Below, one piece after another: positions 8,332 to 16,773 of a DNA stretch of 64,000 nucleotides (the first letter of the stretch is position 1; every line of letters starts with the position of its first letter). The stretch spans positions 4,545,694-4,609,693 of the forward strand of contig NZ_KB913013.1 of the NCBI RefSeq assembly GCF_000383955.1. Direction: 5' to 3'. This DNA is from Rudanella lutea DSM 19387. Lineage in GTDB: Bacteria; Bacteroidota; Bacteroidia; Cytophagales; Spirosomataceae. Position numbers and translations under genes: made by a program. Below the pieces are notes generated by a model. The model had not been told where the DNA came from. It ran no database searches and worked only from the letters and a program-made list of their open reading frames with translations.

Positions 8332-11175
8332 TTAGTTTTTCTTCGTGCCTGAGCCAACGCTCGAAGCCGGTTGCTGCTCAGCTACTTTTTTGGCCGCCTT
8401 GGCAAAATCGCCCGCCTGAATAATCGTCAGTTTGGCCGGGTCGATATGTTTTTTCATGGCCGCGTTGACCTGTTCGGGCGTCAGGGCTGCAATCTTCTTT
8501 TCAAAGTCGGCATCCCAGGCCATCGTCCGATTTAGGTACAGGTAGTTGTTGAGTGTACCGGCCAGGCTGGGGTCCTGCGCCCGCGTTACCTGCCGCGATT
8601 GCAGATAACCCGACCGGGCCGCGTTCAGCTCCTCGGCCGTAAAGCCTTCTTTCTGCACTTTTTCCAGCTCTTCGCGCAGGGCTTTCACCAGGCGCTCCGA
8701 GTTTTCGGGGTTGTAAATGGCATAGGTCATAAACATGCCTGCCTTGTCCCAGGGGCTTGCGTTGATGTTTGAGCCAACACCGTAGCTGATACCCTCTTTT
8801 TGCCGGATACGGGTTGCCAGACGCGAGTTCAGGAAGCCCCCACCGAGCATGTAGTTGCCCAGAATGAGAGCCGCGTAGTCGGGGTCGTCGTCGCGTACCG
8901 ACAGGTTCAGGCCCGCCAGCATGAGCGCATTGGCTTTGTCGGGGGTTTCGATATTCTGGGCACCTGCCGGAATGGCCTTGTACTCGGTTACCACCCGGCT
9001 AAACGGCATTTTCGATTTCCAGAGGCCAAACTCATCCGAAATAATCTTGCGGGTTTTTGGCTCGTCGAAGTCGCCCACGATCGAGACCGTTGCGTTCTGA
9101 GCACCGTAGAAGTCCTTGTGGAATTTCTTGATGTCCTCCAGCTTCAGGGCTTTGATGTCGGCTACTTCCTCGTCAAACGTCTTGGTGTACCGAATATCGC
9201 CCTTGGCGTACGGGTTCATAGTCCGCTGGAACAGGTTCGAGGCAATGGCGTTGGGTTCCGACCGCTGCGATTCGACCTGGGCCAGTTGCTCCTGCTTCAG
9301 TTTTTCGAACTCGTTGGCATCAAAGGCGGGGTTTTTGAGGATATCGCCCACAATGCGCATTACCTCAGGCAGTGTTTCTTTGGTGGCTTTGATCGACACC
9401 GACGCGTTGTTACCCGCGCCCCCAACGCTCACCTGCGCCTTCAGCTTGTCCAGTTCGTCTTTGATCTGCTGCCGGCTGCGGGTGGTCGTGCCTTTGTCGA
9501 GCAGGGCGGCTGCAAAGCTGCTGACGGTGCTCTTGTTTTCCAGGCTTTTTACATCACCCATGCGGAGGGTCATCCGAACGTTTACCTCGCTACCCCGCGT
9601 CGATTTGGGCAACAGGGCCATTTCGATGGTGTTGGGGAGTTCTACGCGCTTGGTGCGGCCGTCGATGTTAGCGGGCGACGGGTCGAAGGCTTCGCCCTGC
9701 GCCATAGCGGCCCGGCCTTTGTAATTTTGGGTCAAAGCGGCCAGATTGGGCGCGTCGGGCATCTCGGCCCGGTCGGGCTTGGTCTCCGGAATAAACTCGC
9801 CGATGGTCCGGTTTGAGGGCTTAAAGTAGTAAGCCGCCACGCGCTGTACGTCGGCGGGGGTCACTTTCTCCAGTTGGTCGCGGTACAGGAACAGCAGCCG
9901 CCAGTCGCCGGTAGCAATGTATTCGCTCAGGCTCCGGCCCAGTTGCTCCACGTCTTTAAATGCCATCTCGACGTACTTCAGCTGCTTTGCCTTCGAGCGG
10001 TCTACCTCCTCTTTGGTGGGGGCTTTGATCGCAATCGAGTCGAGGGTGTTCAGCAGAATCCGGCGGGCTTCGTCGGCCGATTTTTCTTTCAGCATCTCCA
10101 CGGCGAAGTACGCATGGCCGGGGTCTTTGGTCATAAACGCATACCCGTATTGCTGCGAGGCTTTCTTGGTCTCGATCAGGGCTTTGTACAGGCGGCCGCT
10201 CGGCTCGTCGGTCAGAATGTCGATGAGCACATCCATGGCCGGGTAGTCGGGGTGCGAGCTGGGCATGATGTGGTACAGGGCCGACACCACGCGGGTGTCG
10301 CCCACGCGCCGGAGCGTTACGGAGCGCTCACCATCCTGAACCGGCTCTACCGTGTAGGTCGGCTGCAATACGCGTGCCGGGCGGGGAATATTGCCGAAAT
10401 ACTCGTTGACCATCGCGATGGTCTTGGCTTCGTCAATTTTACCGGCCACCACCAGCACCGCATTGTCGGGCTGGTAATATTTCTTGTAAAAAGCCTGGAG
10501 GTTCTCGATGGGTACTTTCTCCAGATCGGAGCGGTTACCTATGGTCGATTTGCCGTAGTTGTGCCATAGATAAGCGGTCGACACCACGCGCTCGTTCAGC
10601 ACGTTTTGCGGAGAGTTTTCACGGCTTTCAAATTCATTCCGCACCACCGAAAACTCCGACATCAGGTCTTCTTTTTTGATGAACGAGTTCACCATCCGGT
10701 CTGATTCGAGGTCGAGTGCCCATTTGAGGTTTTCGTCGGTAGCGGCAAACGTCTCGAAGTAGTTGGTACGGTCGAGCCAGGTAGTGCCGTTGGGCCGGGC
10801 ACCGTGGGCGGTTAGTTCCTGCGGAATGTTGGGGTGCTTGGTCGATCCCTTAAACACCATGTGTTCGAGCAGGTGAGCCATACCGGTTTCGCCCAGTCCC
10901 TCGTGCCGTGAGCCGACCAGGTAGGTGATGTTGACCGTGATGGTGGGCTTCGATACGTCGGGGAAGAGCAGTACTTTGAGGCCGTTTTTGAGGTTGTACT
11001 CCGTAATGCCTTCCACGGTTGCGCCTTTGGTAACGCCTTCAGGCAAGGCGGCCGAAGCAGCCTGTGCATACACCTGAGCCGTGGTGCCGTTGAGTAGGGG
11101 CTGGGCCAGCAGGCTACCCGAAGCTAGGGCACTCACGACCAGCCATCGCCGGATGTTTGGTGTTAGAACTGTCAT
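8332..11175 (-). CDS. M16-family zinc protease, duplicated (pitrilysin-like)
   Basis: A 947-residue exported M16 peptidase with two M16 halves in one chain. The active half has the inverted zinc motif HLLEH at 101-105, with the downstream glutamate in the LDLESDRM segment. The second half (about residues 510-940) has the fold but no HxxEH, as is usual for the substrate-holding half. Residues 1 to about 42 form a signal peptide ending VYAQA, so the enzyme is periplasmic or outer-membrane associated. Family members degrade peptides imported or left by secretion; the actual substrate here is unknown. It is a single gene with its own terminator downstream and a 98-bp gap to the response regulator, which is transcribed in the same direction from further downstream in the window. 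Confidence 0.92.
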   Translation of the reverse strand: MTVLTPNIRRWLVVSALASGSLLAQPLLNGTTAQVYAQAASAALPEGVTKGATVEGITEYNLKNGLKVLLFPDVSKPTITVNITYLVGSRHEGLGETGMAHLLEHMVFKGSTKHPNIPQELTAHGARPNGTTWLDRTNYFETFAATDENLKWALDLESDRMVNSFIKKEDLMSEFSVVRNEFESRENSPQNVLNERVVSTAYLWHNYGKSTIGNRSDLEKVPIENLQAFYKKYYQPDNAVLVVAGKIDEAKTIAMVNEYFGNIPRPARVLQPTYTVEPVQDGERSVTLRRVGDTRVVSALYHIMPSSHPDYPAMDVLIDILTDEPSGRLYKALIETKKASQQYGYAFMTKDPGHAYFAVEMLKEKSADEARRILLNTLDSIAIKAPTKEEVDRSKAKQLKYVEMAFKDVEQLGRSLSEYIATGDWRLLFLYRDQLEKVTPADVQRVAAYYFKPSNRTIGEFIPETKPDRAEMPDAPNLAALTQNYKGRAAMAQGEAFDPSPANIDGRTKRVELPNTIEMALLPKSTRGSEVNVRMTLRMGDVKSLENKSTVSSFAAALLDKGTTTRSRQQIKDELDKLKAQVSVGGAGNNASVSIKATKETLPEVMRIVGDILKNPAFDANEFEKLKQEQLAQVESQRSEPNAIASNLFQRTMNPYAKGDIRYTKTFDEEVADIKALKLEDIKKFHKDFYGAQNATVSIVGDFDEPKTRKIISDEFGLWKSKMPFSRVVTEYKAIPAGAQNIETPDKANALMLAGLNLSVRDDDPDYAALILGNYMLGGGFLNSRLATRIRQKEGISYGVGSNINASPWDKAGMFMTYAIYNPENSERLVKALREELEKVQKEGFTAEELNAARSGYLQSRQVTRAQDPSLAGTLNNYLYLNRTMAWDADFEKKIAALTPEQVNAAMKKHIDPAKLTIIQAGDFAKAAKKVAEQQPASSVGSGTKKN

Positions 11176-11273
11176 GGTAAACGCTTGATGAATTGGTTTT
11201 TCGTTTTGAATTCGCGGTTACTAATTACCAAAAAACAGGAATTTTACCAAGCGGTTTTTGATGGATGGTTAGC

Positions 11274-12041
11274 CTACCCTTCGAGCCACTGCCGGAAGAT
11301 GGGTGCTTTCTCTTTACTGATAAGCAAGTCGACGGTTTGGTAGGGAGGATGCAACCGAACCGCCAGTTTGCCGCTAAAATGGGGCTGATACCCGGCTACG
11401 GCTTTGAGACTGACCAGAAACTGCCGGTTGGCCCGGAAAAAACAGGCCGGGTCGAGGAGGTCGTCCAGCTCGTCGAGGGTGCGGTAGTCGGTCACCAGTT
11501 TCTGCCCGGCGAGCGTGTGGAGGTAAATCAGTTCGTCGCGCTGAAAATAAGCGACCTGCTCTTCGAGTACGGGCACAATCTGCCGGAGGTGGTGGGCCGT
11601 GAACCGTCGCTTGTAAACCGGCGTTTGGGCAGGCTGACCAAACTGGTGCAGCAACGACCGAAAGTGATCGGCAAAGTCGGTGCCGGAGGGTTGCCAGCGG
11701 TGGTACTTGGCGAGGGCGGCCCGCAGCTCGTCGGGGTCAACGGGTTTGAGGAGGTAGTCGATGCTGTTGATTTTAAACGCCCGGATGGCATATTCGTCGT
11801 AGGCCGTTGTGAAAATAACCGGTACGTTGAGGTTTACCTGTTCAAAAGCCTCGAAGCTTACCCCGTCGGCCAGTTGAATATCCGCAATGATTAAATCGGG
11901 CCGGTGGTTGGAGAGGTACTCTTTTGCCTGCTGCACATTGCCCAGAGGCCCCTGGAGGTCGGCTTCGGGTTCGAGTTGCCGAACCAGTTTCAGGAGCTGC
12001 CGGGCAATAAGGGGTTCGTCTTCGATGAGGAGGATCGTCAT
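11274..12041 (-). CDS. LytTR-family response regulator
   Basis: A 255-residue response regulator. The receiver domain (residues 1 to about 120) has the acidic pocket ED at 7-8, the phospho-acceptor D54 (IIADIQL) and K99 (YLLKPVDP). A LytTR DNA-binding domain fills about 145-250. It pairs with the LytS-type kinase immediately upstream (5-bp gap), and both sit at the 3' end of the efflux operon, so the pair probably controls the pump or senses what the pump exports. LytTR regulators bind repeats upstream of their targets; none could be identified with confidence here. Confidence 0.93.
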   Translation of the reverse strand: MTILLIEDEPLIARQLLKLVRQLEPEADLQGPLGNVQQAKEYLSNHRPDLIIADIQLADGVSFEAFEQVNLNVPVIFTTAYDEYAIRAFKINSIDYLLKPVDPDELRAALAKYHRWQPSGTDFADHFRSLLHQFGQPAQTPVYKRRFTAHHLRQIVPVLEEQVAYFQRDELIYLHTLAGQKLVTDYRTLDELDDLLDPACFFRANRQFLVSLKAVAGYQPHFSGKLAVRLHPPYQTVDLLISKEKAPIFRQWLEG

Positions 12042-12046
12042 GGTAT

Positions 12047-13063
12047 TTACAAGAGCGGCACACGAACCCGAAAGGTGGTTTTGTCTTCCTGAATCTCGAT
12101 GGTTCGGTCGCTCAGAAAACTATACAACTGCTGTAGGTTCTGCAAGCCTTGCCCGTTGGAGGTGGCTATCTGTTTTTTGCGCTGAATGCGGTTCGATACC
12201 TCCAGGTAGCCATCCTGCACCCTCAGGTCCACCGTCAGCGGAGCGGCTTCGCTGATGATGTTGTGTTTGATGGCGTTCTCGATCAGGATCTGGAGGGTTA
12301 CGGGAACAATCTGCCGTTCGAGGGTCTCGCTCTCAACCGTACAGTCGAGCCGGAACGTACCCTCAAAGCGGGTCTGTAGCAGGGCCACGTAGTTTTTGAT
12401 AAACGCCAGCTCGGTTTCGAGAGTGACCAATTCTTTGTCTTTATGCTGGAGCACGTATCGGTACACCCGCGCGAGTTGCTGCAAAAATTGCCGGGCCAGC
12501 ACGGGGTTATCGTCGATCAGGCTATCGAGCGATGAGAGGCTGTTGAACAGAAAATGGGGGTTGAGCTGGTTCTTCAGGTTGTCGTATTGGACCTGCGCTT
12601 TTTCCTGCTCAAGCCGGGCGGCCCGCAGGAGGTTTTCCTGCCAGCGGTTGAACAGCAGAATGGCGATAAAGCTAAGGCAGATAACCGTATTGGCCAGAAA
12701 AGCCACCAAACTTAGGGCTACCAGCGTGAGCCGGTTGATGGAGTCGGTCAGGGCTGGTAAAATCTGGCGAACAATCAGTAGGCCACCCAAAAACAGCACC
12801 GTTTTGACGACCCCCCAGCCCACAATCAGCTGAATGATAACCCGGTTGCGGACATTTCGCTCAAACGGATACCGGCGGTTCAGGTACTCATTGAACCAGT
12901 AATGAAAGAGCAGAATAGCGTTGAAAATCAGTAAGGTAACGCCAAACAGAATTGCCTGCTCTTTCCAGCCAATGCTCGGCAGCACCCATTGTCTGCCCAA
13001 CACACCCAGTAAGGCCAGGTACAGAAAGGCAAGTTGAATGTTTCGGTTAATGCGAATTTTCAT
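12047..13063 (-). CDS. LytS-type sensor histidine kinase
   Basis: A 338-residue membrane kinase of the His_kinase (PF06580) type. The N-terminal half has about four hydrophobic segments. The phospho-accepting histidine is H170 in LNPHFLFNSL, and the C-terminal third is an ATPase domain with IENAIKH (N box) and GQGLQNLQQ (G box). The ATG at 13063 is chosen over the longer frame opening because it overlaps the end of the ABC ATPase gene by 17 bp and gives the conserved MKIRINRNIQ start. This overlap suggests translational coupling of the transporter ATPase and its sensor. The sensed signal may be the transporter itself, as in Firmicute systems where an ABC transporter partners a kinase; that is inference. 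Confidence 0.9.
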   Translation of the reverse strand: MKIRINRNIQLAFLYLALLGVLGRQWVLPSIGWKEQAILFGVTLLIFNAILLFHYWFNEYLNRRYPFERNVRNRVIIQLIVGWGVVKTVLFLGGLLIVRQILPALTDSINRLTLVALSLVAFLANTVICLSFIAILLFNRWQENLLRAARLEQEKAQVQYDNLKNQLNPHFLFNSLSSLDSLIDDNPVLARQFLQQLARVYRYVLQHKDKELVTLETELAFIKNYVALLQTRFEGTFRLDCTVESETLERQIVPVTLQILIENAIKHNIISEAAPLTVDLRVQDGYLEVSNRIQRKKQIATSNGQGLQNLQQLYSFLSDRTIEIQEDKTTFRVRVPLL

Positions 13064-13733
13064 GGGTAGCAATAATCTGACCGTCCGACATCTCGATGAC
13101 CCGGTCGCTGCCGGCGGCAAAGTCGGGGTCGTGCGTTACGGCGATGATGGTTTGCCCTTTGCGGGCCAAATCCTGAAAAATCGCAAACACGTTTTCGGTG
13201 TTGGCTTTGTCGAGGTTGCCGGTGGGCTCGTCGCCCATGATGATGGTCGGGTCGTTGATGAGTGCCCGGGCAATAGCCACCCGCTGCTGCTGACCGCCGG
13301 AGAGTTTACTGGCCGATTTACGGGCGTAATCGGCCATGCCAATGAGCCGTAGCTTTTCCATCGCCCGTTCTTCCACTTCTTTGGCCGGGTACTTGCCCAG
13401 CTTGAGGCCGGGCAGCATCACGTTTTGCAGGGCCGAAAATTCGGGCAGCAGAAAGTGAAACTGAAACACAAAGCCGAGGTGCTCGTTCCGAAACCGGGCC
13501 AGAAAATCCTGGTTGCGGCCGGTCAGGGTGGTGCCCGCCATGGTAATCTGCCCCTCGTAGTCGGTGTCCATGGTCGAGAGCAGGTACAGCAGCGTACTTT
13601 TGCCACACCCCGACTTGCCCACGATCGACAAAAACTCGCCCCGCTGCACATCGAATGAGACATCGCGCAGGACATGAAACTTCTCCGGGTCGTAGAAGTA
13701 TTTGTTGAGATTTTGGGCTGAGAGAACCGACAT
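13047..13733 (-). CDS. ABC transporter ATPase (LolD/MacB type)
   Basis: A 228-residue ATPase with Walker A GKSGCGKST (39-47), Q-loop around Q91, signature LSGGQQQ (144-150), Walker B IIMGDEP (164-170) and a switch His in VTHD. The size and the FtsX-type partner permease place it in the MacB/LolD group that moves lipoproteins, peptides or drugs from the periplasmic side. It is separated from its permease (14242-15492) by the four-helix-bundle gene and inverted repeats. Its stop overlaps the kinase start by 17 bp. Confidence 0.94.
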   Translation of the reverse strand: MSVLSAQNLNKYFYDPEKFHVLRDVSFDVQRGEFLSIVGKSGCGKSTLLYLLSTMDTDYEGQITMAGTTLTGRNQDFLARFRNEHLGFVFQFHFLLPEFSALQNVMLPGLKLGKYPAKEVEERAMEKLRLIGMADYARKSASKLSGGQQQRVAIARALINDPTIIMGDEPTGNLDKANTENVFAIFQDLARKGQTIIAVTHDPDFAAGSDRVIEMSDGQIIATHENSH

Positions 13734-13735
13734 GG

Positions 13736-13763
13736 TTTTAATGCGTAATGATGAATGCGTAAT
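13736..13763. repeat. Right arm of inverted repeat around the four-helix-bundle gene
   Basis: TTTTAATGCGTAATG followed by ATGAATGCGTAAT. It lies 2 bp from the ATPase start codon and abuts the stop of the four-helix-bundle gene. Its inverted partner is at 14207-14241. Confidence 0.8.
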
Positions 13764-14179
13764 CAGAAAAGGTAATACGTGAGGAACGTCAGGGCAGAGG
13801 CAGTTTTGGTAGCGAGGGTTTTCTTCCGGGTCACAATTGAGCTTTTAATAAGCCTCAGAATTTCTTCTGTATCAGCGTAGATAGACTCGTACTCATTTGC
13901 CGCTAAGTAGTTAGTCCTGAACAAAAGCTCAAGCCAATACAAGGTTTCTCCTGCTTCCTTTTGGGCCACACTTAATTTGTGAATAAAATCAAGTCCTGAC
14001 TCTGCATTGGCTGCTTCTCTTACCATAGCGCCAGGGTTTGTGCCTGAACGAAGTACCTGTTTACTAATAGTATATTCGTTCTTCTCCTGCATTAAGTACT
14101 TACTGAGATTGACAATGCGAACAGCCAGGTTCAACGTCTTTTCCCGGAGTGGATCGGGTTTCTTGCCGTATTTGTGCAT
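13763..14179 (-). CDS. Four-helix bundle protein (23S rRNA IVP family)
   Basis: A 138-residue helical protein with the four-helix-bundle family pattern: LAVRIVNLSKYL near residue 20, ISKQVLRSGTNPGAMVREA at 39-57 and SVAQKEAGETLYWLELL at 70-86. Relatives are encoded in 23S rRNA intervening sequences and, more often, as orphan genes scattered through Bacteroidota genomes. The cellular role is unknown. Here it interrupts an ABC operon, between permease and ATPase, and is tightly bracketed by inverted repeats at 13736-13763 and 14207-14241. It looks like an inserted cassette rather than an original member of the pump. Confidence 0.87.
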   Translation of the reverse strand: MHKYGKKPDPLREKTLNLAVRIVNLSKYLMQEKNEYTISKQVLRSGTNPGAMVREAANAESGLDFIHKLSVAQKEAGETLYWLELLFRTNYLAANEYESIYADTEEILRLIKSSIVTRKKTLATKTASALTFLTYYLF

Positions 14180-14206
14180 GACATGGTAGGTTTAGGGATT
14201 CGATGT

Positions 14207-14241
14207 ATTACGCATTTATCATTATGCATTACGCATTAAAA
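14207..14241. repeat. Left arm of inverted repeat around the four-helix-bundle gene
   Basis: ATTACGCATTTATC followed by ATTATGCATTACGCATTAAAA, the inverse of the 13736-13763 arm with a few inserted bases. It begins directly after the stop codon of the ABC permease. Confidence 0.8.
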
Positions 14242-15492
14242 TCACCCCCTCAAAATGGCTACCGGATCCACTTTGGCTGCTTTGCGTGAAGGGAAATACC
14301 CCGCCAGCACCGTGGTGATGACCCCGAAAAGAAGCCCCATGACGTAATACTTGGCCGCGAAAATGACCGGAAACGTGTCGAGGCTCAGAAAATCACCGGC
14401 GTCGAAGGGCGTAATCGAGAGTAAGTAGCTCAACCCGAAACCAATAGCGAGCCCCAACAACCCACCCGTCAGTCCGATAAAAGCGGCCTGAAGCAGAAAA
14501 ATAGCGACCACATCGCGGCCGTCGAAGCCAGTGGCTTTCAGAATGGCGATGTCCTTGATCTTGTTGATCACGGTCATGTTCATGATGTTGTAGATACCAA
14601 AGCCCGCTACAACCAGGAGCGTAATCGACACGACGAAGGTGAGCATATTCCGAATTTTTTCGCCCGCCAGAATCGCCGTGTTGGCCGTAGCCCAGTCTTC
14701 GGTATAGTAGCCGTACATGGCCCGGAGCCGCTTGCCAAACGGCAGGGCCTGCATCGGGTCGAACATCTTCACGTGGATGTCGGTGATGTAGCTTGGATCG
14801 CGCTGGAGCATTTCCTGCACCGTGGAGAGGTTGGCGTAGCTTTTCGTGTTGTCGACGGTGCCCACACCGAACCCAAACGTACCCACTACCCGCAGCACCC
14901 GCGTATTGCCGGTGGGGGTGGTTACGGTCACCTTGTCGCCGAGCTGAACGTTCAGTTTGCGGGCCAGCACGTTGCCCATAATCAGGCCGTCGGGGTTGGT
15001 TTTGAGGGCGTTTAGTGAGCCCGACTTAAGCCGGTTGGTGAGCTTGTATAGCTTGTTTTCGCGGTTAATATCCACGCCCGAAATGGTACCCGAAAGCTGA
15101 ATGGGGCCGTTGTTGTAAAACGCCTGCGTGGCCACTTGGGGCGACACGCCCTGCACGCCCGTTTCGCGTTCGATGCGCTCGGCAATGAACAGACCGTTTT
15201 TGAGCCGGGCTTGTTCGTTTTTGGGTTTCTGATGGTGCACCACGTTGAACCCGCCGGGTTTGAGTTCGTCGATGAGGCTGGGTCGCTGGGTGTTTACCTC
15301 GTTGTACATCCGAATATGCGGGCTGGCATCGAGGGCCGAGTCTTCCAGAAACTGGTTGACCCCCTGCATAAACGAGATCATGGTGATAAACATGGCGATC
15401 CCGAACGTAACGCCGAGCATAGCCACGAGCGTTTGCCGCTTTTTGGCCATGAGGTGCGTTTGCGCGATCTGGGCTGCAATGGAAATATTCAT
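14242..15492 (-). CDS. ABC transporter permease, MacB/FtsX type
   Basis: A 416-residue permease with the MacB layout: one transmembrane helix near residues 22-44, a large periplasmic domain (about 45-280), then three helices near 285-310, 335-365 and 380-405. The C-terminus PSRKAAKVDPVAILRG is the usual FtsX-family ending. With the ATPase (13047-13733), membrane-fusion lipoprotein and TolC protein it makes a complete tripartite export pump. The likely substrate is a drug, peptide or lipid. Word-type inverted repeats flank it on both sides. Confidence 0.93.
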   Translation of the reverse strand: MNISIAAQIAQTHLMAKKRQTLVAMLGVTFGIAMFITMISFMQGVNQFLEDSALDASPHIRMYNEVNTQRPSLIDELKPGGFNVVHHQKPKNEQARLKNGLFIAERIERETGVQGVSPQVATQAFYNNGPIQLSGTISGVDINRENKLYKLTNRLKSGSLNALKTNPDGLIMGNVLARKLNVQLGDKVTVTTPTGNTRVLRVVGTFGFGVGTVDNTKSYANLSTVQEMLQRDPSYITDIHVKMFDPMQALPFGKRLRAMYGYYTEDWATANTAILAGEKIRNMLTFVVSITLLVVAGFGIYNIMNMTVINKIKDIAILKATGFDGRDVVAIFLLQAAFIGLTGGLLGLAIGFGLSYLLSITPFDAGDFLSLDTFPVIFAAKYYVMGLLFGVITTVLAGYFPSRKAAKVDPVAILRG

Positions 15493-15590
15493 GTTTTAAT
15501 GCGGAATGCTTAATGAGTAATGCGTAATAGGTATTGTGTCAGCCTGCTAGAAGCGGCCATTCATCATTACGCGTTACTCATTACGCATTA
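15493..15590. repeat. Inverted repeat built from the word TAATGCG
   Basis: The left arm (15493-15531) and right arm (15558-15590) are both made of degenerate TAATGCG/TAATGAG units. A central 18-bp match, TAATGAGTAATGCGTAAT against its inverse, has one mismatch. The word is the same as that of the arms around the four-helix-bundle gene. The right arm overlaps the last codons of the membrane-fusion gene. Confidence 0.8.
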
Positions 15591-16665
15591 GTTTAGAGGT
15601 TTCCGTCAGTCCGCCACGCACTTCCACTACGTCGAAGTTTTCGGCCCCTTTCTGGAACCGGATCTTCTGTTTTTTGCCGTCCTGTTCCACCCACACGCTA
15701 TCCTGGCCGATCACGTATGATTTCGGGATGGTGAGCACCCGCGGCCGCTGGCTGATGATGATGTTGGCTTCTACTGTCAGGCCGTAGTACGCGTCGGGGG
15801 TGTCGCTCGTAAACTCGGCATCGACCCGGAACGACTGGTCGGCGCGGTTCAGTTTGGGGTACACCTTACTCACGCGGGCGTTGAACACCTTACCCGCGTA
15901 CACGTCGGCCTTGAGCAATACCGATTGACCCACCCGAATCCGGCCAAAATCGCTCTCATCCACCGACAGTTGGGCAAACAGGCGGTTGCCGCTGCCCACC
16001 AGCGCGAGCGGATCGCCGATGCGTACCACCTCGCCGGGGTCTTTATACACCTCATACACCTTGCCGTTCACGAAGCTGCGCACGCGGGTGTTACGCCCGG
16101 CCACCTCCGACACCACCAGCTGACTGCGGCTGTTGGCCACGTCGAGCCCAATCTGGTTTTTGCTGCGTTGCAGGGTGTTGAGCTGGGCCCGTAGGTTGTT
16201 GCGGGCGAGGGTGTAGTTCAGCTCAGCCCGTTCGAGTTCGGCCCGCGAGGTGGCGTTTTGGTTGTACAACTCCCGAAACCGGGTGTAGTTGATCGAGTCG
16301 TTGCTCAGGCGGGTACGGGCGTTGCGCACCTGTGCTTCGAGCTCGGCCAGTACGGGCGAGTTGGGGCCGAGGTTGGTCTGGGCCTGCCGCAATGCGCTGG
16401 CGGCAGCCTGTTGCCGGGCGTTTTCGGCCTCGCTTTCGAGCACAAACAGGAGTTGATTCTGGCGGATGGTGTCGCCTTCGTTTACGAGCCTTTGCTCTAA
16501 AATGCCGGTGGCGTCGGCGGTCACGGTGTACTCGTTGCGGGGGTACACGTTGCCCGATGCGTATACGGCCTCGGTCAGTTCGCGGTACGTGGGCGAAAGG
16601 CTTTCAGTACCGCGGTTACAGCCCACGAAAAGTGTCAGTAGGAGGAGGTAGAGAAGTGGTTTCAT
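15574..16665 (-). CDS. Membrane-fusion lipoprotein of tripartite efflux pump (HlyD/RND type)
   Basis: A 363-residue periplasmic adaptor that links the ABC permease to TolC. The signal peptide ends LFVGC (lipidated Cys16). A split lipoyl/barrel-sandwich region lies at about 45-75 and 195-230, separated by a long coiled-coil hairpin (about 80-190, rich in Gln, Ala and Arg), followed by a beta-barrel domain. The protein ends LTETSKLMRNE, and its last codons and TAA stop lie inside the TAATGCG inverted repeat. The original C-terminus was therefore probably replaced when the repeat arrived. Confidence 0.92.
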   Translation of the reverse strand: MKPLLYLLLLTLFVGCNRGTESLSPTYRELTEAVYASGNVYPRNEYTVTADATGILEQRLVNEGDTIRQNQLLFVLESEAENARQQAAASALRQAQTNLGPNSPVLAELEAQVRNARTRLSNDSINYTRFRELYNQNATSRAELERAELNYTLARNNLRAQLNTLQRSKNQIGLDVANSRSQLVVSEVAGRNTRVRSFVNGKVYEVYKDPGEVVRIGDPLALVGSGNRLFAQLSVDESDFGRIRVGQSVLLKADVYAGKVFNARVSKVYPKLNRADQSFRVDAEFTSDTPDAYYGLTVEANIIISQRPRVLTIPKSYVIGQDSVWVEQDGKKQKIRFQKGAENFDVVEVRGGLTETSKLMRNE

Positions 16666-16672
16666 GATTTAA

Positions 16673-16773
16673 AGTCTTCAGTTTTCAGTTTAAGGTTTTC
16701 AGTTTTCTGTTGACGGATACCGAACCGGCCGCTTTGCGAACTGTAGACTGAAAACTCTAAACTGAAAACTTTT
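16673..16773. repeat. Inverted repeat built from the word AAAACTGA
   Basis: The left arm (16673-16715) reiterates TTCAGTTTTCAG and the right arm (16735-16773) reiterates ACTGAAAACT. It fills the gap between the TolC and membrane-fusion genes and ends at the TolC stop codon. Confidence 0.8.

Noticed and set aside
8800-9816. Plus-strand open frame of 338 codons inside the M16 gene
   Set aside because: Antisense to a confident M16 protease; no domain or signal recognised.
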